DNA of 64,000 nucleotides from Pseudomonas tritici (GCF_014268275.3 NZ_CP077084.1:2914001-2978000), one strand, 5' to 3'; shown: positions 26,093-35,954, counted from the first letter of the stretch. Program-made: numbers and translations. Notes: a model not told the origin generated them from the sequence alone.

Positions 26093-28348
26093 ATGTACAA
26101 AGACCTGAAGTTCCCCATCCTCATCGTGCACCGCGACATCAAGGCCGACACCGTCGCCGGTGACCGGGTCCGAGGTATCGCCCGGGAGTTGGAACAAGAG
26201 GGCTTCAGTATCTTTTCCGCCGTGGACTACGCCGAAGGCCGGCTGGTGGCTTCTACCCATCATGGCTTGGCCTGCATGCTGATCGCCGCCGAAGGTGCTG
26301 GCGAGAACACCCACCTGCTGCAAAACATGGTCGAACTGATCCGCCTGGCGCGGTTACGGGCGCCGAACCTGCCGATCTTTGCCTTGGGCGAGCAAGTCAC
26401 CCTGGAAAACGCGCCGGCCGACGCCATGAGCGAACTCAACCAACTGCGCGGCATTCTCTACCTGTTCGAAGACACCGTGCCGTTCCTTGCCCGGCAAGTC
26501 GCCCGCGCGGCCCGCACTTACCTGGATGGCCTGTTGCCGCCGTTCTTCAAAGCGTTGGTGCAACACACCGCCGACTCCAACTATTCCTGGCACACCCCCG
26601 GCCATGGCGGTGGCGTGGCCTATCGAAAAAGTCCGGTGGGGCAGGCGTTTCATCAGTTTTTTGGGGAAAATACCCTGCGCTCGGACCTGTCCGTCTCGGT
26701 GCCGGAACTGGGCTCGCTGCTGGATCACACCGGCCCGCTGGCCGAAGCCGAAGCCCGCGCGGCACGCAATTTTGGCGCCGACCACACCTTCTTCGTGATC
26801 AACGGCACGTCCACCGCCAACAAAATCGTCTGGCATTCCATGGTCGGCCGCGATGACTTGGTGCTGGTAGACCGCAACTGCCACAAGTCGGTGTTGCACT
26901 CGATCATCATGACCGGCGCGATCCCGTTGTACCTGTGCCCGGAGCGCAACGAACTGGGGATCATCGGGCCGATTCCCCTGAGCGAATTCAGCCCCGAGTC
27001 GATCCGCGCCAAGATCGACGCCAGCCCGCTGACCCGTGGCCGAGCGCCGAAAGTGAAGATGGCGGTGGTCACCAATTCCACCTACGACGGCCTGTGTTAC
27101 AACGCCGAGCTGATCAAGCAGGAATTGGGCAACAGCGTCGAGGTGCTGCACTTTGACGAAGCCTGGTATGCCTATGCGGCGTTTCACGAGTTCTTTGCCG
27201 GGCGCTACGGCATGGGCACGTCGCGCACGCCGGACAGTCCGTTGGTGTTCACCACTCACTCCACCCACAAACTGCTGGCAGCCTTCAGCCAGGCCTCGAT
27301 GATCCACGTGCAGGACGGCGGTGCGCGCCAGCTGGACCGTGATCGTTTCAACGAAGCGTTCATGATGCATATCTCAACCTCGCCGCAATACAGCATTATC
27401 GCTTCGTTGGACGTGGCTTCAGCGATGATGGAAGGCCCGGCCGGGCGCTCGCTGTTACAGGAAATGTTCGATGAAGCCTTGAGTTTCCGCCGTGCCCTGG
27501 CCAACCTGCGCCAACACATTGCCGCCGAGGACTGGTGGTTTTCCATCTGGCAGCCGCCGTCGGTGGCGGGTATCGATCGGGTGGTGACCGCCGATTGGCT
27601 GTTGCATCCTCAGGACGATTGGCATGGCTTTGGTGATGTGGCCGAGGACTACGTGCTGCTGGACCCGATAAAAGTGACACTGGTGATGCCCGGCCTGACC
27701 GCCGGCGGCGCTCTGAGCGATTGCGGGATTCCTGCTGCGGTGGTCAGCAAATTCCTGTGGGAGCGTGGCCTGGTAGTGGAAAAAACCGGGTTGTATTCCT
27801 TCCTCGTACTGTTCTCCATGGGTATTACCAAAGGCAAATGGAGTACCCTGCTCACCGAATTGCTGGAGTTCAAGCGCAGTTACGACGCCAATGTCAGCCT
27901 GGCCAATTGTTTGCCATCGGTCTTTGCACAAGGGCCGGCGCGCTATCAGGGCCTGGGTTTGCGCGACCTGTGCGATCAATTGCACAGCTGTTACCGCAGC
28001 AATGCCACCGCCAAACACCTCAAGCGCATGTACACGGTGTTACCGGAAATTGCGATGAAACCGGCCGACGCCTACGACCAATTGGTAAGAGGTGAAGTCG
28101 AAGCGGTATCGATTGACGCCTTGCCAGGGCGCATCGCAGCAGTAATGCTGGTGCCGTATCCACCTGGCATTCCATTGATTATGCCGGGCGAGCGGTTTAC
28201 CGATTCGACGCGCTCGATCATCGACTACCTGGCCTTTGCCCGGACGTTCGATAGCAGTTTTCCCGGTTTTGTCGCCGATGTTCATGGGTTACAACACGAA
28301 GATGACGGCAGTGGTCGTTGTTACACCGTCGATTGCATCAAGGGTTAA
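26093..28348 (+). CDS. ldcA: Orn/Lys/Arg decarboxylase, probably lysine decarboxylase
   Basis: 751 residues, the normal length. An N-terminal flavodoxin-like wing (1-130) precedes the PLP fold-type I domain. The PLP lysine is Lys393 in THSTHKLLAAFSQ; SWHTPGHGGG, FVINGTSTANK and HFDEAWYAYAAFHEFFAGRY bind cofactor and substrate. It makes cadaverine and CO2 from lysine (or diamines from ornithine/arginine). Position next to dnaQ matches what I recall of P. aeruginosa ldcA. The start at 26093 is the only good ATG. No antiporter gene follows, which argues against an acid-resistance-only role. Confidence 0.88.
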   Translation: MYKDLKFPILIVHRDIKADTVAGDRVRGIARELEQEGFSIFSAVDYAEGRLVASTHHGLACMLIAAEGAGENTHLLQNMVELIRLARLRAPNLPIFALGEQVTLENAPADAMSELNQLRGILYLFEDTVPFLARQVARAARTYLDGLLPPFFKALVQHTADSNYSWHTPGHGGGVAYRKSPVGQAFHQFFGENTLRSDLSVSVPELGSLLDHTGPLAEAEARAARNFGADHTFFVINGTSTANKIVWHSMVGRDDLVLVDRNCHKSVLHSIIMTGAIPLYLCPERNELGIIGPIPLSEFSPESIRAKIDASPLTRGRAPKVKMAVVTNSTYDGLCYNAELIKQELGNSVEVLHFDEAWYAYAAFHEFFAGRYGMGTSRTPDSPLVFTTHSTHKLLAAFSQASMIHVQDGGARQLDRDRFNEAFMMHISTSPQYSIIASLDVASAMMEGPAGRSLLQEMFDEALSFRRALANLRQHIAAEDWWFSIWQPPSVAGIDRVVTADWLLHPQDDWHGFGDVAEDYVLLDPIKVTLVMPGLTAGGALSDCGIPAAVVSKFLWERGLVVEKTGLYSFLVLFSMGITKGKWSTLLTELLEFKRSYDANVSLANCLPSVFAQGPARYQGLGLRDLCDQLHSCYRSNATAKHLKRMYTVLPEIAMKPADAYDQLVRGEVEAVSIDALPGRIAAVMLVPYPPGIPLIMPGERFTDSTRSIIDYLAFARTFDSSFPGFVADVHGLQHEDDGSGRCYTVDCIKG

Positions 28349-28350
28349 GA

Positions 28351-28932
28351 ATGTTTATGCAAGCTGTAATGAACCCGAAGTATCCGGGGCTCAGTGTACG
28401 GGTCGCTGACGAAGGTTTTGATGCCTACGTGTGGGGCAATGACTTCAGCTTTGAGGTCAGCGCCTATGGGCAGCCGCAGATGGGCGCGCGGGTCGATCAA
28501 TGGCCCGTGGAGCGCATCGTGCCGTACCGCAAGTGCTATGGCATTGATCCGGAGGAGTTCGCCAGTTTTCGCGATGCGCCCGACAGCGCGATCTTCATGG
28601 CCTACCTGGACGACCGCCCGGTCGGGCATATCGTGGTCAGTACCAATTGGAACGGCTATGCCCATGTCGATGAACTGGCGGTGGTCTTGCCCGCACGGCG
28701 TCATGGGGTGGCCAAGGCATTGCTGGATGTGGCGCAGTTCTGGAGCCGCAAGAAAAACCTGCCCGGCATGATGCTGGAAACCCAGAACAACAACCTCGGC
28801 GCCTGCCGTTTGTATGAACGTTGTGGCTACGTGATGGGGGGCATTGACCACCTGCGCTATCGCGGCATCGATCCGCAAACCCGCGAAGTGGCGATCTTCT
28901 GGTATCGGTTATTCAAAAGCGAAGTCAAATAG
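28351..28932 (+). CDS. GNAT acetyltransferase resembling streptothricin acetyltransferase
   Basis: 193 residues. The core reads SAIFMAYLDDRPVGHIVVST, NWNGYAHVDELAVVLPARRH and GMMLETQNNNLGACRLYERC, then GYVMGGIDHLRYRG. These stretches are the recognised signature of the SatA-like GNATs that acetylate the beta-lysine amino group of streptothricin. The gene begins 2 bases after the ldcA stop, so a diamine or lysine-like substrate is plausible. Whether it confers streptothricin resistance is unknown. Confidence 0.75.
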   Translation: MFMQAVMNPKYPGLSVRVADEGFDAYVWGNDFSFEVSAYGQPQMGARVDQWPVERIVPYRKCYGIDPEEFASFRDAPDSAIFMAYLDDRPVGHIVVSTNWNGYAHVDELAVVLPARRHGVAKALLDVAQFWSRKKNLPGMMLETQNNNLGACRLYERCGYVMGGIDHLRYRGIDPQTREVAIFWYRLFKSEVK

Positions 28933-28934
28933 GC

Positions 28935-29828
28935 TTAGCCCACCAACAGGCCTTCAGCCTTCTGCGTCACGATCTCCAGCAGTGCATTCAGCGCCGGGGA
29001 AGTCACGCCATCCTTGAGGGTCAGCGCATACAGGTTGACCATGATCGGCGGCGACACCGGGCACGCATCCAGCCCGGCTTCACGCGCGCCAAACGCGGTG
29101 AACGGGTCAACCACCGCCAAGCCTTCTCCCGCTTCCACCATGCTGCGCATCATTTGATAGGTCTGTACGCGCGTCTGCACCACCGGCAGCGGGCGCAACG
29201 CTTGCAGCTTGGCGTCCAGCTGGCGGCTGAGCGGGTCCTGGCCCTCCAGGCCAATCATCGATTGCCCCGCCAGGTCCTGCAGCGCGATGTACTTTTGCTT
29301 GGGTTTGAGCCAGCCATGGGGCGCGAGCAATTGCAGCTTGCCCTGGGCCAGTACGGTGCTGTGGATCTGTGGGTGTTCCGGGTCATGCAGGCTTAAACCG
29401 ACGTCAGCCTCGTGCAGCAGCAGGCTCCTGACGATCTCCCGTGTCGGCTGGCTCGACAGGTTGCACGGTGTGTCCTGGAAGCGTCGGCGCAGCACCGCAA
29501 TACTGTGCGGCAACAGTTGGTTGGCCAGGGGCGGCGTGCACAGGGCGCGGAGGGTCGGGGCGTGATGGTGTTTCAAGCGACTGGCCAGGCGTTGCACCGG
29601 CTCCAGCGCCTCGTACACATGGGCGATTTCCGCCTGCAGCTCCAGGGTTTCCCGCGTCGCCTGCAATCGCCCACGGACGCTGGCGAACAGCATAAAGCCC
29701 AATTGCGCCTCGGCTTCCTTGAGCGCCGCGTCCACGTCGCCCACGGGGAGTTGCAACCACTCGGCGGCCAAGCCTGGGTGTCCGGTCTGCAAGATGGCCT
29801 GAATCACTTCGATATGACGTAAACGCAT
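28935..29828 (-). CDS. LysR-family transcriptional regulator
   Basis: 297 residues. The N-terminal helix-turn-helix is somewhat divergent (RHIEVIQAILQTGHPGLAAE, VGDVDAALKEAEAQLGFMLF), with a normal effector-binding domain from residue 90 (LRALCTPPLANQLLPHSIAV). It is convergent with ldcA and the GNAT, two bases apart, so its target may be either those genes or the divergent small gene at 29938. Confidence 0.85.
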   Translation of the reverse strand: MRLRHIEVIQAILQTGHPGLAAEWLQLPVGDVDAALKEAEAQLGFMLFASVRGRLQATRETLELQAEIAHVYEALEPVQRLASRLKHHHAPTLRALCTPPLANQLLPHSIAVLRRRFQDTPCNLSSQPTREIVRSLLLHEADVGLSLHDPEHPQIHSTVLAQGKLQLLAPHGWLKPKQKYIALQDLAGQSMIGLEGQDPLSRQLDAKLQALRPLPVVQTRVQTYQMMRSMVEAGEGLAVVDPFTAFGAREAGLDACPVSPPIMVNLYALTLKDGVTSPALNALLEIVTQKAEGLLVG

Positions 29829-29937
29829 CGCCGGAGTCTATGTGCAGCGCGCCGCGTATTCAATAGAATGGCTACACTGATCATCAATGACCACAGCCGG
29901 CTACCGGCATTAACAACAAAAACAGGTCTGGTCTCAA

Positions 29938-30282
29938 ATGCCTCTACCCTCGATATTCCTCGGGGTAACGGCCAAGCAACTGCTGGTTCTGGTGACCGTA
30001 GGGTGCGTGGCTGCTTATCTCTTCAATACCCAAAGCGAAACCACGCCGGAAAACCTGGCACTTGAAACGTTTATCCGTTCCCAGGAACAGGTGGCCGAAC
30101 AGGTGGGGGCAGTCCTTGGCATTGAGTTGGTCAGGCAGGTGGACGCGCATCCCGGTTACAACTCGGCGGGCTACCAGCGTTCGATGTTTGCGGTGGAAGG
30201 CGAGCGTGGGCGGGTAGTGGTGACGTTGAAAAAGGTCGAGGGGGAGCAGGGCATTGAAGTCACGGAGATCCGCCGCCCGTGA
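29938..30282 (+). CDS. Small membrane-anchored protein
   Basis: 114 residues. One N-terminal helix (QLLVLVTVGCVAAYLF) anchors a soluble, probably periplasmic alpha/beta domain (LETFIRSQEQVAEQVGAVLG, MFAVEGERGRVVVTLKKVEG). The domain resembles small cytochrome-oxidase-assembly (Coa1-like) or export-chaperone-like folds, but this is only an impression. I do not recognise the family. It is divergent from the LysR gene. Confidence 0.55.
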   Translation: MPLPSIFLGVTAKQLLVLVTVGCVAAYLFNTQSETTPENLALETFIRSQEQVAEQVGAVLGIELVRQVDAHPGYNSAGYQRSMFAVEGERGRVVVTLKKVEGEQGIEVTEIRRP

Positions 30283-30343
30283 TCACCCCAGCCCAGTCAA
30301 TGCCATCAATGGCCAGGACTGAGCAGGTGGATAGGGCGAGATC

Positions 30344-30580
30344 TTATGAAGCGAGGGTGGTTTGCGATTCGCGCACGAGAATGGTGCCCGACTGAATCAA
30401 CTTGAATTCGTCGCCTTCCAGTTTCTCTACACGGTCGCCAATGGCCAGCTTGTAGGTGGTGGTAGGTGCCGAGCCAGCCAGGTCGCCTTGCGCCGGGTTG
30501 GATTCCTGGAACTCATGCACCGAATACACGCGTCCTTCTGCGTCTCTGGCATGAAACTGTCCGACTAGTACTGCTGCCAT
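30344..30580 (-). CDS. Conserved small soluble protein
   Basis: 78 residues beginning MAAVLVGQFHARDAEGRVYS, mostly beta-strand forming, ending in a polar tail (LVRESQTTLAS). AGAGG lies about 9 nt before the ATG. I believe this family is common and conserved in Pseudomonas with no assigned function. Flanking genes are unrelated. Confidence 0.6.
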   Translation of the reverse strand: MAAVLVGQFHARDAEGRVYSVHEFQESNPAQGDLAGSAPTTTYKLAIGDRVEKLEGDEFKLIQSGTILVRESQTTLAS

Positions 30581-30807
30581 CTGTTTAGAACCTCTGGAGA
30601 TAAACACTCGATTTGCGGTTCTGTAGACCGTTATGGAGCGGGGTAGTTTACTTACGGAATAAAAATACTATTCGCTGATCTTTTTGGACGCTTCCTACAC
30701 GTTGTAGGGCGATGCAAACGTCCGGAGGAGGAGCAAAACCTTCTGGTGAACATGCCGCGAAGACTTTATAACTACAAGTTCCTTTAGTCAGACGTCGAGA
30801 AACCCCA

Positions 30808-31365
30808 ATGAGCAAGGTCTACACGGTAGCCGTCCTGGTTGGCAGCTTGAGAAAAGACTCGATTAACCGCAAGGTTGCCCTGGCATTGGCCGAACTGGCC
30901 CCTGCCAACCTGAAGTTGAACATCGTGGAAATTGGCGATTTGCCGCTCTACAACGAAGACATCGACGGCGCTGCACCGCCCGCAGCCTACAGCACTTTCC
31001 GCCAACAGGTGAGCTCATCCGACGCGGTGCTGTTTGTGACCCCGGAATACAACCGCTCCGTGCCCGCTCCGTTGAAGAATGCCATCGACGTGGGTTCTCG
31101 GCCGTACGGGCAGAGTGCCTGGAGCGGCAAGCCGGGTGCGATCATCAGCGTGTCGCCGGGGGCCATTGGTGGCTTTGGCGCCAATCATCATCTGCGCCAG
31201 TCCCTGGTGTTCCTGGATGTGTGGTGCATGCAGCAGCCGGAGGCCTACTTGGGTGGCGCTGGCAGTGTGTTTGATGAGGCGGGCAAAGTGTCGGAGAAGA
31301 CCAAGCCGTTTTTGCAGGCGTTCATTGATGCCTACGGCAAGTGGGTGGAAAAACAGAAGGGCTGA
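30808..31365 (+). CDS. NADPH-dependent FMN reductase
   Basis: 185 residues. The flavodoxin-like fold shows the FMN phosphate loop GSLRKDSINRKVA and the diagnostic VTPEYNRSVPAPLKNAIDVG and SPGAIGGFGANHHLRQSL. Enzymes of this family (ChrR/YieF/ArsH-related) reduce quinones, azo compounds or chromate with NAD(P)H, protecting against redox cycling. Substrate unknown. Confidence 0.9.
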   Translation: MSKVYTVAVLVGSLRKDSINRKVALALAELAPANLKLNIVEIGDLPLYNEDIDGAAPPAAYSTFRQQVSSSDAVLFVTPEYNRSVPAPLKNAIDVGSRPYGQSAWSGKPGAIISVSPGAIGGFGANHHLRQSLVFLDVWCMQQPEAYLGGAGSVFDEAGKVSEKTKPFLQAFIDAYGKWVEKQKG

Positions 31366-31380
31366 GAACGCTGAAGATCC

Positions 31381-31472
31381 AATGTGGGAGCCGGGCTTGC
31401 CCGCGATAGCGTCAGCGCGATGCAGCAGTCAGATCGCGGTGATGCTATCGCAGGCAAGCCAGCTCCCACATT
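31381..31472. repeat. REP doublet (GTGGGAGC type)
   Basis: AATGTGGGAGCCGGGCTTGC with CGCGATAGC at the left and GCTATCGCAGGCAAGCC AGCTCCCACATT at the right form an inverted pair between the FMN reductase and poxB. Confidence 0.85.
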
Positions 31473-31493
31473 CGGACTGTGCCGACCTTTTGA

Positions 31494-33218
31494 TCAGCGT
31501 AGCCAGTTAGTCCGCGCCAGTTCAATCACTTCATCACCGCGCCCGCTCATCACCGCCTTGAGCATATACAGGCTGAACCCCTTGGCCTGTTCCAGCTTGA
31601 TCGTCGGTGGCATCACCAACTCCTGCGTCGCCGTGACCACATCCACCAACACCGGGCCGTCATGGGCCAGGGCGCGGCGCAACGCCGGTTCGAGGTCTTC
31701 GGATTGCTCCACGCGAATGCCTAGAATGCCCATCGCGTTGGACATAGCGGCAAAGTCCGGGTTTTTCAGTTCGGTGCCGGCATCCAGGTAACCCGCCGCC
31801 TTCATTTCCATGGCGACAAAGCCCAGGGACGAGTTATCGAACACGATGACTTTGACCGGCAGATTCAACTGCGCCAACGAGATGAAGTCGCCCATCAGCA
31901 TGGCGAAACCGCCGTCACCGGACATTGAAATCACCTGGCGACCCGGGAAGGCTGCCTGCGCACCAATGGCCTGGGGCATGGCATTCGCCATCGAACCGTG
32001 GTTGAACGAACCGATCAGGCGGCGTTTGCCGTTCATCTTCAAATAGCGTGCCGCCCAGACAGTTGGCGAGCCGACGTCGGCAGTGAAGATCGCATCATCA
32101 TCAGCCAGCTCGCTGAGCAGGCGCGCCACGTACTGCGGGTGGATTGGTCGATTGGCTTTCGACGGTTGAGCAAGATCGTCCAGCCCTTGGCGGGCCTTTT
32201 CATAGTGCTTCAAGGACGTTTCGAGAAAGCTGCGATCGGTCTTGCGTGTCAGGCGCGGTAGCAACGCGCCAATGGTTTCACTGACGTCAGCGGCGATGCC
32301 CAAGTCCAGCGTGGCACGACGGCCCAGCGCCTGCGGGTTGCGGTCAACCTGGATGATCTTCGCGTCAGTCGGGTAGAACTGACGGTACGGAAAGTCGGTG
32401 CCGAGCATGATCAAGGTGTCGCAGTCGAGCATCGCGTGGTAACCGGAGCTGAAGCCGATCAGGCCGGTCATGCCCACGTCGAACGGATTGTCCCACTCCA
32501 CGTGCTCCTTGCCGCGCAGCGCATGCACCACGGGGGCGCCGAGTGCGTCGGCCAGGGCGACCACTTGGTCATGTGCGCCGGCACAGCCGCTGCCGCAGAG
32601 CAGGGTGGTTTTATGGCTGCTTTCAAGGATTTCGGTAAGGCGTTGCAGGTCCTGTTCAGCCGGCAACGTGCGTGGCGCGTGCAGAGCGGGCCAGGGTTTG
32701 AGCGTGTCTTCCACTTCCAGCAGCGAAACGTCGCCCGGAATCACTACCACCGCGACGCCGCGATTGAGGATCGCCGAGCGCATGGCGCGGTGCAGCACAT
32801 GGGGCATCTGCTCGGGGTTGGTCACCAGCTCGATAAAGTGGCTGCACTCCTTGAACAGCTCCTGGGGATGGGTTTCCTGGAAGTAGTTGAGGCCGATCTC
32901 CGAGGACGGAATCTGCGCGGCAATCGCCAGCACCGGCACATGGTTGCGATGGCAGTCAAACAAGCCATTGATCAAGTGCAGGTTGCCCGGCCCGCAGCTG
33001 CCGGCGCAGACCGTCAGCTCCCCCGTGGCCGCGGCTTCGGCACCGGCGGCGAACGCGGCTACTTCTTCGTGGCGCACGTGCATCCACTCGATGCTGTCCA
33101 TGCTGCGCAGGGCGTCGGTGAGGCCGTTGAGGCTGTCGCCGGTCAGGCCCCAGATGCGCTTGATGCCCGCCTGTTCAAGGGTGGTCGCCAATTGCTGGGC
33201 CAGGTTGATTTTCGCCAT
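31494..33218 (-). CDS. poxB: Pyruvate dehydrogenase (quinone), thiamine-pyrophosphate dependent
   Basis: 574 residues with the three TPP-enzyme domains. The TPP motif begins [20 protein letters not shown] and reaches DNSSLG; Glu in the N-terminal domain ([10 protein letters not shown]) activates thiamine. The C-terminus [20 protein letters not shown] is the lipid/membrane-binding tail diagnostic of PoxB. It oxidises pyruvate to acetate and CO2, passing electrons to ubiquinone at the membrane. The start at 33218 removes four residues of the longer frame. Confidence 0.93.
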   Translation of the reverse strand: MAKINLAQQLATTLEQAGIKRIWGLTGDSLNGLTDALRSMDSIEWMHVRHEEVAAFAAGAEAAATGELTVCAGSCGPGNLHLINGLFDCHRNHVPVLAIAAQIPSSEIGLNYFQETHPQELFKECSHFIELVTNPEQMPHVLHRAMRSAILNRGVAVVVIPGDVSLLEVEDTLKPWPALHAPRTLPAEQDLQRLTEILESSHKTTLLCGSGCAGAHDQVVALADALGAPVVHALRGKEHVEWDNPFDVGMTGLIGFSSGYHAMLDCDTLIMLGTDFPYRQFYPTDAKIIQVDRNPQALGRRATLDLGIAADVSETIGALLPRLTRKTDRSFLETSLKHYEKARQGLDDLAQPSKANRPIHPQYVARLLSELADDDAIFTADVGSPTVWAARYLKMNGKRRLIGSFNHGSMANAMPQAIGAQAAFPGRQVISMSGDGGFAMLMGDFISLAQLNLPVKVIVFDNSSLGFVAMEMKAAGYLDAGTELKNPDFAAMSNAMGILGIRVEQSEDLEPALRRALAHDGPVLVDVVTATQELVMPPTIKLEQAKGFSLYMLKAVMSGRGDEVIELARTNWLR

Positions 33219-33470
33219 GAAGAACTCCAATCGTCAGTGAGGTTAAAAACTGCTGATCAATAGGGGACAGTTCGATCACGGCGAATGCTCCGCCTTTAAT
33301 GTGAAGATTGCGTCAGAGAGGGACTTCACCGCCGATCCCCTGTGGGAACCGTCGAGCTTCAGCGAGGCCGCGATAGCGGTGGGGCAGGCGGCGAGGATTC
33401 GTTGATGAACCTCATCGCCAGTGCCCATAAAAAAGCCCTGGCATGCCAGGGCTTCTTCTTTCGCTAAGAC
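33219..33470. other. Intergenic region with REP-like unit and terminator
   Basis: A single decayed unit of the form CTGTGGGAACCGTCGAGCTT followed by GCGATAGCGGTGGG lies near 33340-33385, then the terminator at 33428-33453. I see no gene here. Confidence 0.5.
33428..33453 (-). terminator. Rho-independent terminator of the cysI operon
   Basis: AGCCCTGGCATGCCAGGGCT (33434-33453) is a perfect 20-base palindrome. On the minus strand it is followed by TTTTTT. It lies just past the stop of the DUF934 gene. Confidence 0.8.
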
Positions 33471-33965
33471 TCAGCGACGACGAAACAACGGCAACGGTTC
33501 ATCCGTTGCTGCCTGGTACGTCACGGAGAAGTCCTTGAGGCTTTCCAGCGCTTCGTACGGGTCTTTGTCGGCGCGCAGGGCGAAGGCATCGAACCCGCAG
33601 CGACGCAGGTAGAACAGTTGGTCGCGCAGTACGTCGCCAATGGCGCGCAACTCGCCCTTGTAACCGTAACGGTCACGCAACAGGCGCGCGTTGGAGTAGT
33701 TGCGACCGTCGGTGAAGGCCGGGAAGTTCAGGGCGATGACTTGGAAGTGTTCCACGTCGTCGCCGATCTCTTCGGCTTCTTCATCGGCGTCCAGCCACAC
33801 ACCCAGGCCGCCGTCGCGGGCCTTGAGGGCGTGGCCGTGTTCGCGCCACAGCGCCAACGGCACGATCAGGTCGTCGCAATTGGAGATGCCGTCGAAGCTC
33901 GCGTCCTTGGGCAGCAGGTGCCAAGTTTCGTCGAGGACCTCGTTGTTCTTAATGATTCGCTGCAT
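33471..33965 (-). CDS. DUF934 protein, sulfite-reduction accessory
   Basis: 164 residues (QRIIKNNEVLDETWHLLPKD to PLPLFRRR). DUF934 proteins are found almost always immediately after cysI-type sulfite reductase and are annotated as oxidoreductases probably involved in sulfite reduction, though no activity is established. It starts inside the cysI 3' end (17-base overlap), showing coupled translation. Confidence 0.85.
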   Translation of the reverse strand: MQRIIKNNEVLDETWHLLPKDASFDGISNCDDLIVPLALWREHGHALKARDGGLGVWLDADEEAEEIGDDVEHFQVIALNFPAFTDGRNYSNARLLRDRYGYKGELRAIGDVLRDQLFYLRRCGFDAFALRADKDPYEALESLKDFSVTYQAATDEPLPLFRRR

Positions 33966-35607
33966 AGACGCGCTCCTTGAACAGGTCAATGCCGATGCGC
34001 TGGTAGGTGTCGATGAAACGCTCATCTTCGGTGCGCTGTTCGATGTACACATCGATCAGTTTGCCGATCACCTCGGGCATGGCTTCCTGGGCGAAAGACG
34101 GGCCGAGGATCTTGCCCAGGCTCGCATCGCGGCTGGCGCTGCCACCCAGGGACACTTGGTAGAATTCTTCGCCTTTCTTGTCCACGCCCAGGATGCCGAT
34201 GTGGCCGACGTGGTGGTGACCACAGGCGTTCATGCAACCGGAGATGTTCAGGTCCAGCTCGCCGATGTCGAACAGGTAGTCCAGGTCGTCGAAACGACGT
34301 TGGATCGATTCGGCGATCGGGATCGACTTGGCGTTGGCCAGGGAGCAGAAATCGCCACCCGGGCAGCAGATGATGTCGGTCAGCAGGCCGATGTTCGGCG
34401 TGGCGAAACCACCTTCGCGCAGCTCGCCCCACAGGGTGAACAATTGGCGCTGCTCAACGTCCGCGAGAATGATGTTCTGCTCGTGGGAGGTGCGCAGTTG
34501 GCCAAAGCTGTAGCGCTCGGCCAGGTCGGCGACGGCGTCCAGCTGCTTGTCGGTGATATCGCCCGGTGCAACGCCGGTAGGTTTCAGCGACAGGGTCACC
34601 GCGACATAACCCGGCTTCTTGTGCGCCAGGGTGTTGCGGGTACGCCAACGGGCGAAACCTGGGTGCTGCTGGTCGAGTGCCGCGAGCTCGGCGTCCTGAT
34701 GCGTCAGGGCCTTGTACTCGGGATCAACGAAGTGTTTGGCTACGCGGTGCACTTCGGCTTCGGTCAGGGTGGTCTGGCCGCCGCGAAGGTGTTCCATCTC
34801 GGCGTCGACTTTCTGGGCAAACACCTCAGGGGTCAGCGCCTTGACCAGGATCTTGATCCGGGCCTTGTATTTGTTGTCACGACGGCCATAGCGGTTGTAG
34901 ACCCGCAGGATGGCGTCGAGGTAGCTCAACAGGTCCTGCCACGGCAGGAACTCGTTGATAAACGCGCCGACCACCGGGGTCCGGCCAAGGCCACCACCCA
35001 CCAGTACGCGGAAGCCCAGCTCACCGGCCGCGTTGTGCACCGGCTCCAGGCCGATATCGTGCACTTCGATGGCCGCGCGGTCCGAAGTCGAGCCGTTGAG
35101 GGCGATCTTGAACTTGCGCGGCAAGTAGGCGAATTCAGGGTGGAAAGTGGTCCACTGACGGATGATTTCGCACCAGGGGCGTGGGTCGATCAGTTCATCG
35201 GCTGCAACGCCGGCGAATTGGTCGGTGGTCACGTTACGCAGGCAGTTACCGCTGGTCTGAATCGCGTGCATCTGCACGGTCGCCAATTCAGCCAGGATGT
35301 CCGGCACATCTTCCAGCGCCGGCCAGTTGAACTGGACGTTCTGGCGGGTACTGATGTGGGCGTAGCCTTTGTCGAAGTCGCGGGCAATCTTGGCCATCAT
35401 GCGCGTCTGGCGCGACGTCAGTTGGCCATAGGGCACGGCCACCCGCAGCATCGGCGCAAAGCGCTGCACATAGAGGCCATTTTGCAGGCGCAGAGGGCGG
35501 AACTCTTCTTCGCTCAGTTCACCTGCTAAGTAGCGTCGGGTCTGATCACGGAACTGCTTGACGCGGTCCTCGATGATGCGCTGATCGTATTCGTCGTATA
35601 CGTACAT
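33949..35607 (-). CDS. cysI: Sulfite reductase, siroheme/4Fe-4S hemoprotein
   Basis: 552 residues. The cluster and siroheme ligands are CPGGDFCSLANAK (Cys415, Cys421) and SGCMNACGHHHVGHIGI (Cys458, Cys462), the standard C-x5-C...C-x3-C pattern. The protein reduces sulfite to sulfide for cysteine synthesis. There is no cysJ flavoprotein gene here, so the electron donor may be ferredoxin or another reductase, as is usual for pseudomonad CysI. ATG 35607 gives MYVYDEYDQRIIED, the expected N-terminus. Confidence 0.92.
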   Translation of the reverse strand: MYVYDEYDQRIIEDRVKQFRDQTRRYLAGELSEEEFRPLRLQNGLYVQRFAPMLRVAVPYGQLTSRQTRMMAKIARDFDKGYAHISTRQNVQFNWPALEDVPDILAELATVQMHAIQTSGNCLRNVTTDQFAGVAADELIDPRPWCEIIRQWTTFHPEFAYLPRKFKIALNGSTSDRAAIEVHDIGLEPVHNAAGELGFRVLVGGGLGRTPVVGAFINEFLPWQDLLSYLDAILRVYNRYGRRDNKYKARIKILVKALTPEVFAQKVDAEMEHLRGGQTTLTEAEVHRVAKHFVDPEYKALTHQDAELAALDQQHPGFARWRTRNTLAHKKPGYVAVTLSLKPTGVAPGDITDKQLDAVADLAERYSFGQLRTSHEQNIILADVEQRQLFTLWGELREGGFATPNIGLLTDIICCPGGDFCSLANAKSIPIAESIQRRFDDLDYLFDIGELDLNISGCMNACGHHHVGHIGILGVDKKGEEFYQVSLGGSASRDASLGKILGPSFAQEAMPEVIGKLIDVYIEQRTEDERFIDTYQRIGIDLFKERVYAANH

Positions 35608-35840
35608 ATAGGTCCTGTTCTCGGCAAATCTGCGCGCACGGCCGCGCACTCCCAACGGAGCCGGCGCACGATACCAGTTTGCGTTTATGCGCAAAAGTGA
35701 TGTTTGAGTATATGCAAATAACCAGATCGCCTAATGAGGGCCATTATCGAGATACCCACATTTGTCATGCGGGCAATCATCAACTTTACTGTGAGCGTGT
35801 TTGACTGCAATCACCTATAAAACCGACAAGAGGCGATGCG

Positions 35841-35954
35841 ATGAGCAATCCTACAAAAGCCCGTAAACCCGACAGTACCGTTGATGCCTGGGCCATTCTG
35901 TTTTTGATCATCCTGGTGGTGGGAACTGCCGTGTTCTGGGTGAGCCACCAGTAA
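35841..35954 (+). CDS. 37-residue single-pass membrane protein
   Basis: A short frame reads MSNPTKARKPDSTVDAWAIL and continues as a hydrophobic helix (FLIILVVGTAVFWVS) with C-terminus HQ. The basic N-terminus predicts an N-in orientation. Upstream AAGAGGCG (35828-35835) is a usable Shine-Dalgarno at about 6 nt. Too small for many gene callers; function unknown. Confidence 0.55.
   Translation: MSNPTKARKPDSTVDAWAILFLIILVVGTAVFWVSHQ

Noticed and set aside
13601..31472. Recurring GTGGGAGC motifs as a CRISPR array
   Set aside because: Units are scattered kilobases apart, occur as inverted pairs and have no regular spacers or cas genes. They are REP elements.
33700..35529. A 609-codon plus-strand frame
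   Set aside because: It is antisense to cysI and DUF934, which carry clear ligands and coupling. It is a GC-rich shadow.
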